From contig CALZCU010000064.1 in NCBI GenBank assembly GCA_945632055.1, positions 1 to 6,297 on the forward strand: 6,297 nucleotides of DNA, read 5' to 3'. Below, in pieces: positions 6,028 to 6,297 of this stretch. This DNA is from an uncultured Ruminococcus sp. Lineage in GTDB: Bacteria; Bacillota; Clostridia; Oscillospirales; Acutalibacteraceae. Made by a program: the position numbers and the translations under genes. Under the pieces are notes generated by a model. The model was not told the origin of the DNA and made no database searches. It saw only the letters and a list, made by a program, of their open reading frames with translations. Positions within the stretch are counted from its first letter, which is position 1. Every line of letters begins with the position of its first letter.

Positions 6028-6297
6028 ATGTCAGCTAATCCGATTGTAACAATCGAAATGGAAAACTCAAAGGTGATAAAGGCAGAGCTTTATCCCGAAA
6101 TTGCGCCGAATACGGTGAATAACTTTATCAGCCTTGCAAGCAAGGGCTACTATGACGGTCTGACCTTTCACCGTGTAATCTACGGCTTTATGATTCAGGG
6201 CGGCTGTCCCGACGGTACAGGCTGCGGAGGTCCCGGATATTCAATCAAGGGCGAGTTTGCAATCAACGGCTTTGAAAATAACCTCAGACATACCGAG
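6028..6297 (+). CDS. Cyclophilin-type peptidyl-prolyl cis-trans isomerase, N-terminal part
   Basis: The first 90 codons are present and the gene runs off the right edge. The protein catalyses cis-trans isomerisation of proline bonds and assists folding. The N-terminus ([15 protein letters not shown]) has no signal peptide or lipobox, so it is probably cytoplasmic. [19 protein letters not shown] (26-44) and [13 protein letters not shown] (47-59) are classic cyclophilin segments. R49, F54, M55 and Q57 correspond to R55, F60, M61 and Q63 of human cyclophilin A, so the visible half of the active site is complete. GTGCGGPGY (63-71) and the beginning of the LRHT motif (86-89) follow. The start is supported by AAAGGA (6014-6019) with 8 nt spacing. 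A gap of 133 nt separates it from tsaD. It could have its own promoter: TAAAAT at 5995-6000 is a possible -10, but no convincing -35 accompanies it. Confidence 0.95.
   Translation, partial: MSANPIVTIEMENSKVIKAELYPEIAPNTVNNFISLASKGYYDGLTFHRVIYGFMIQGGCPDGTGCGGPGYSIKGEFAINGFENNLRHTE

Noticed and set aside
1..6297. Mobile element, CRISPR array, tRNA/rRNA gene, defence or secretion system
   Set aside because: The window is filled with conserved housekeeping genes. I saw no transposase or integrase, no regularly spaced repeats and no tRNA-like cloverleaf.

Overview
The window is ordinary bacterial chromosome with moderate-to-low GC, AT-rich intergenic DNA and purine-rich Shine-Dalgarno sites. The protein set (a putative IreB-family N-terminus, a proofreading-deficient PolA, an YwlE-like phosphatase, RimI, TsaD) points to a Firmicute, most likely an anaerobic clostridium of the Ruminococcus/Oscillospiraceae kind. 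The lineage is an inference from protein flavour and was not computed.

Layout. At the left edge (1-68, minus strand) is the first part of a small gene that resembles IreB. A compact divergent control region (69-278) follows. It holds two back-to-back sigma-70-type promoters with 17-nt spacers (minus strand 92-120; plus strand 216-244) and a perfect pure-A/T inverted repeat between them (124-144). Rightward runs a tightly packed five-gene block: alr (alanine racemase, 279-1457), polA (DNA polymerase I, 1454-4018), an YwlE-like low-molecular-weight phosphatase (4002-4439), rimI (N-acetyltransferase, 4429-4872) and tsaD (tRNA t6A synthesis, 4890-5894). The first four genes overlap one another by 4, 17 and 11 nt, and tsaD follows rimI after 17 nt, so a single operon read from the alr promoter is the natural reading. 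A 133-nt non-coding gap (5895-6027) with a small perfect hairpin and short repeats separates tsaD from a cyclophilin-type peptidyl-prolyl isomerase gene that runs off the right edge (6028-6297).

Function. The operon mixes housekeeping roles: D-alanine for peptidoglycan, DNA repair and Okazaki-fragment processing, protein dephosphorylation (probably phosphoarginine), protein N-acetylation and an essential tRNA modification. RimI-TsaD adjacency is a common arrangement, but the usual partners tsaB and tsaE are not here. I see no mobile element, CRISPR array, RNA gene, pseudogene or unknown multi-gene system. The points worth a second look are the phosphoarginine-type active site, the lost PolA proofreading site, the divergent promoter region and the structured gap before the cyclophilin gene.
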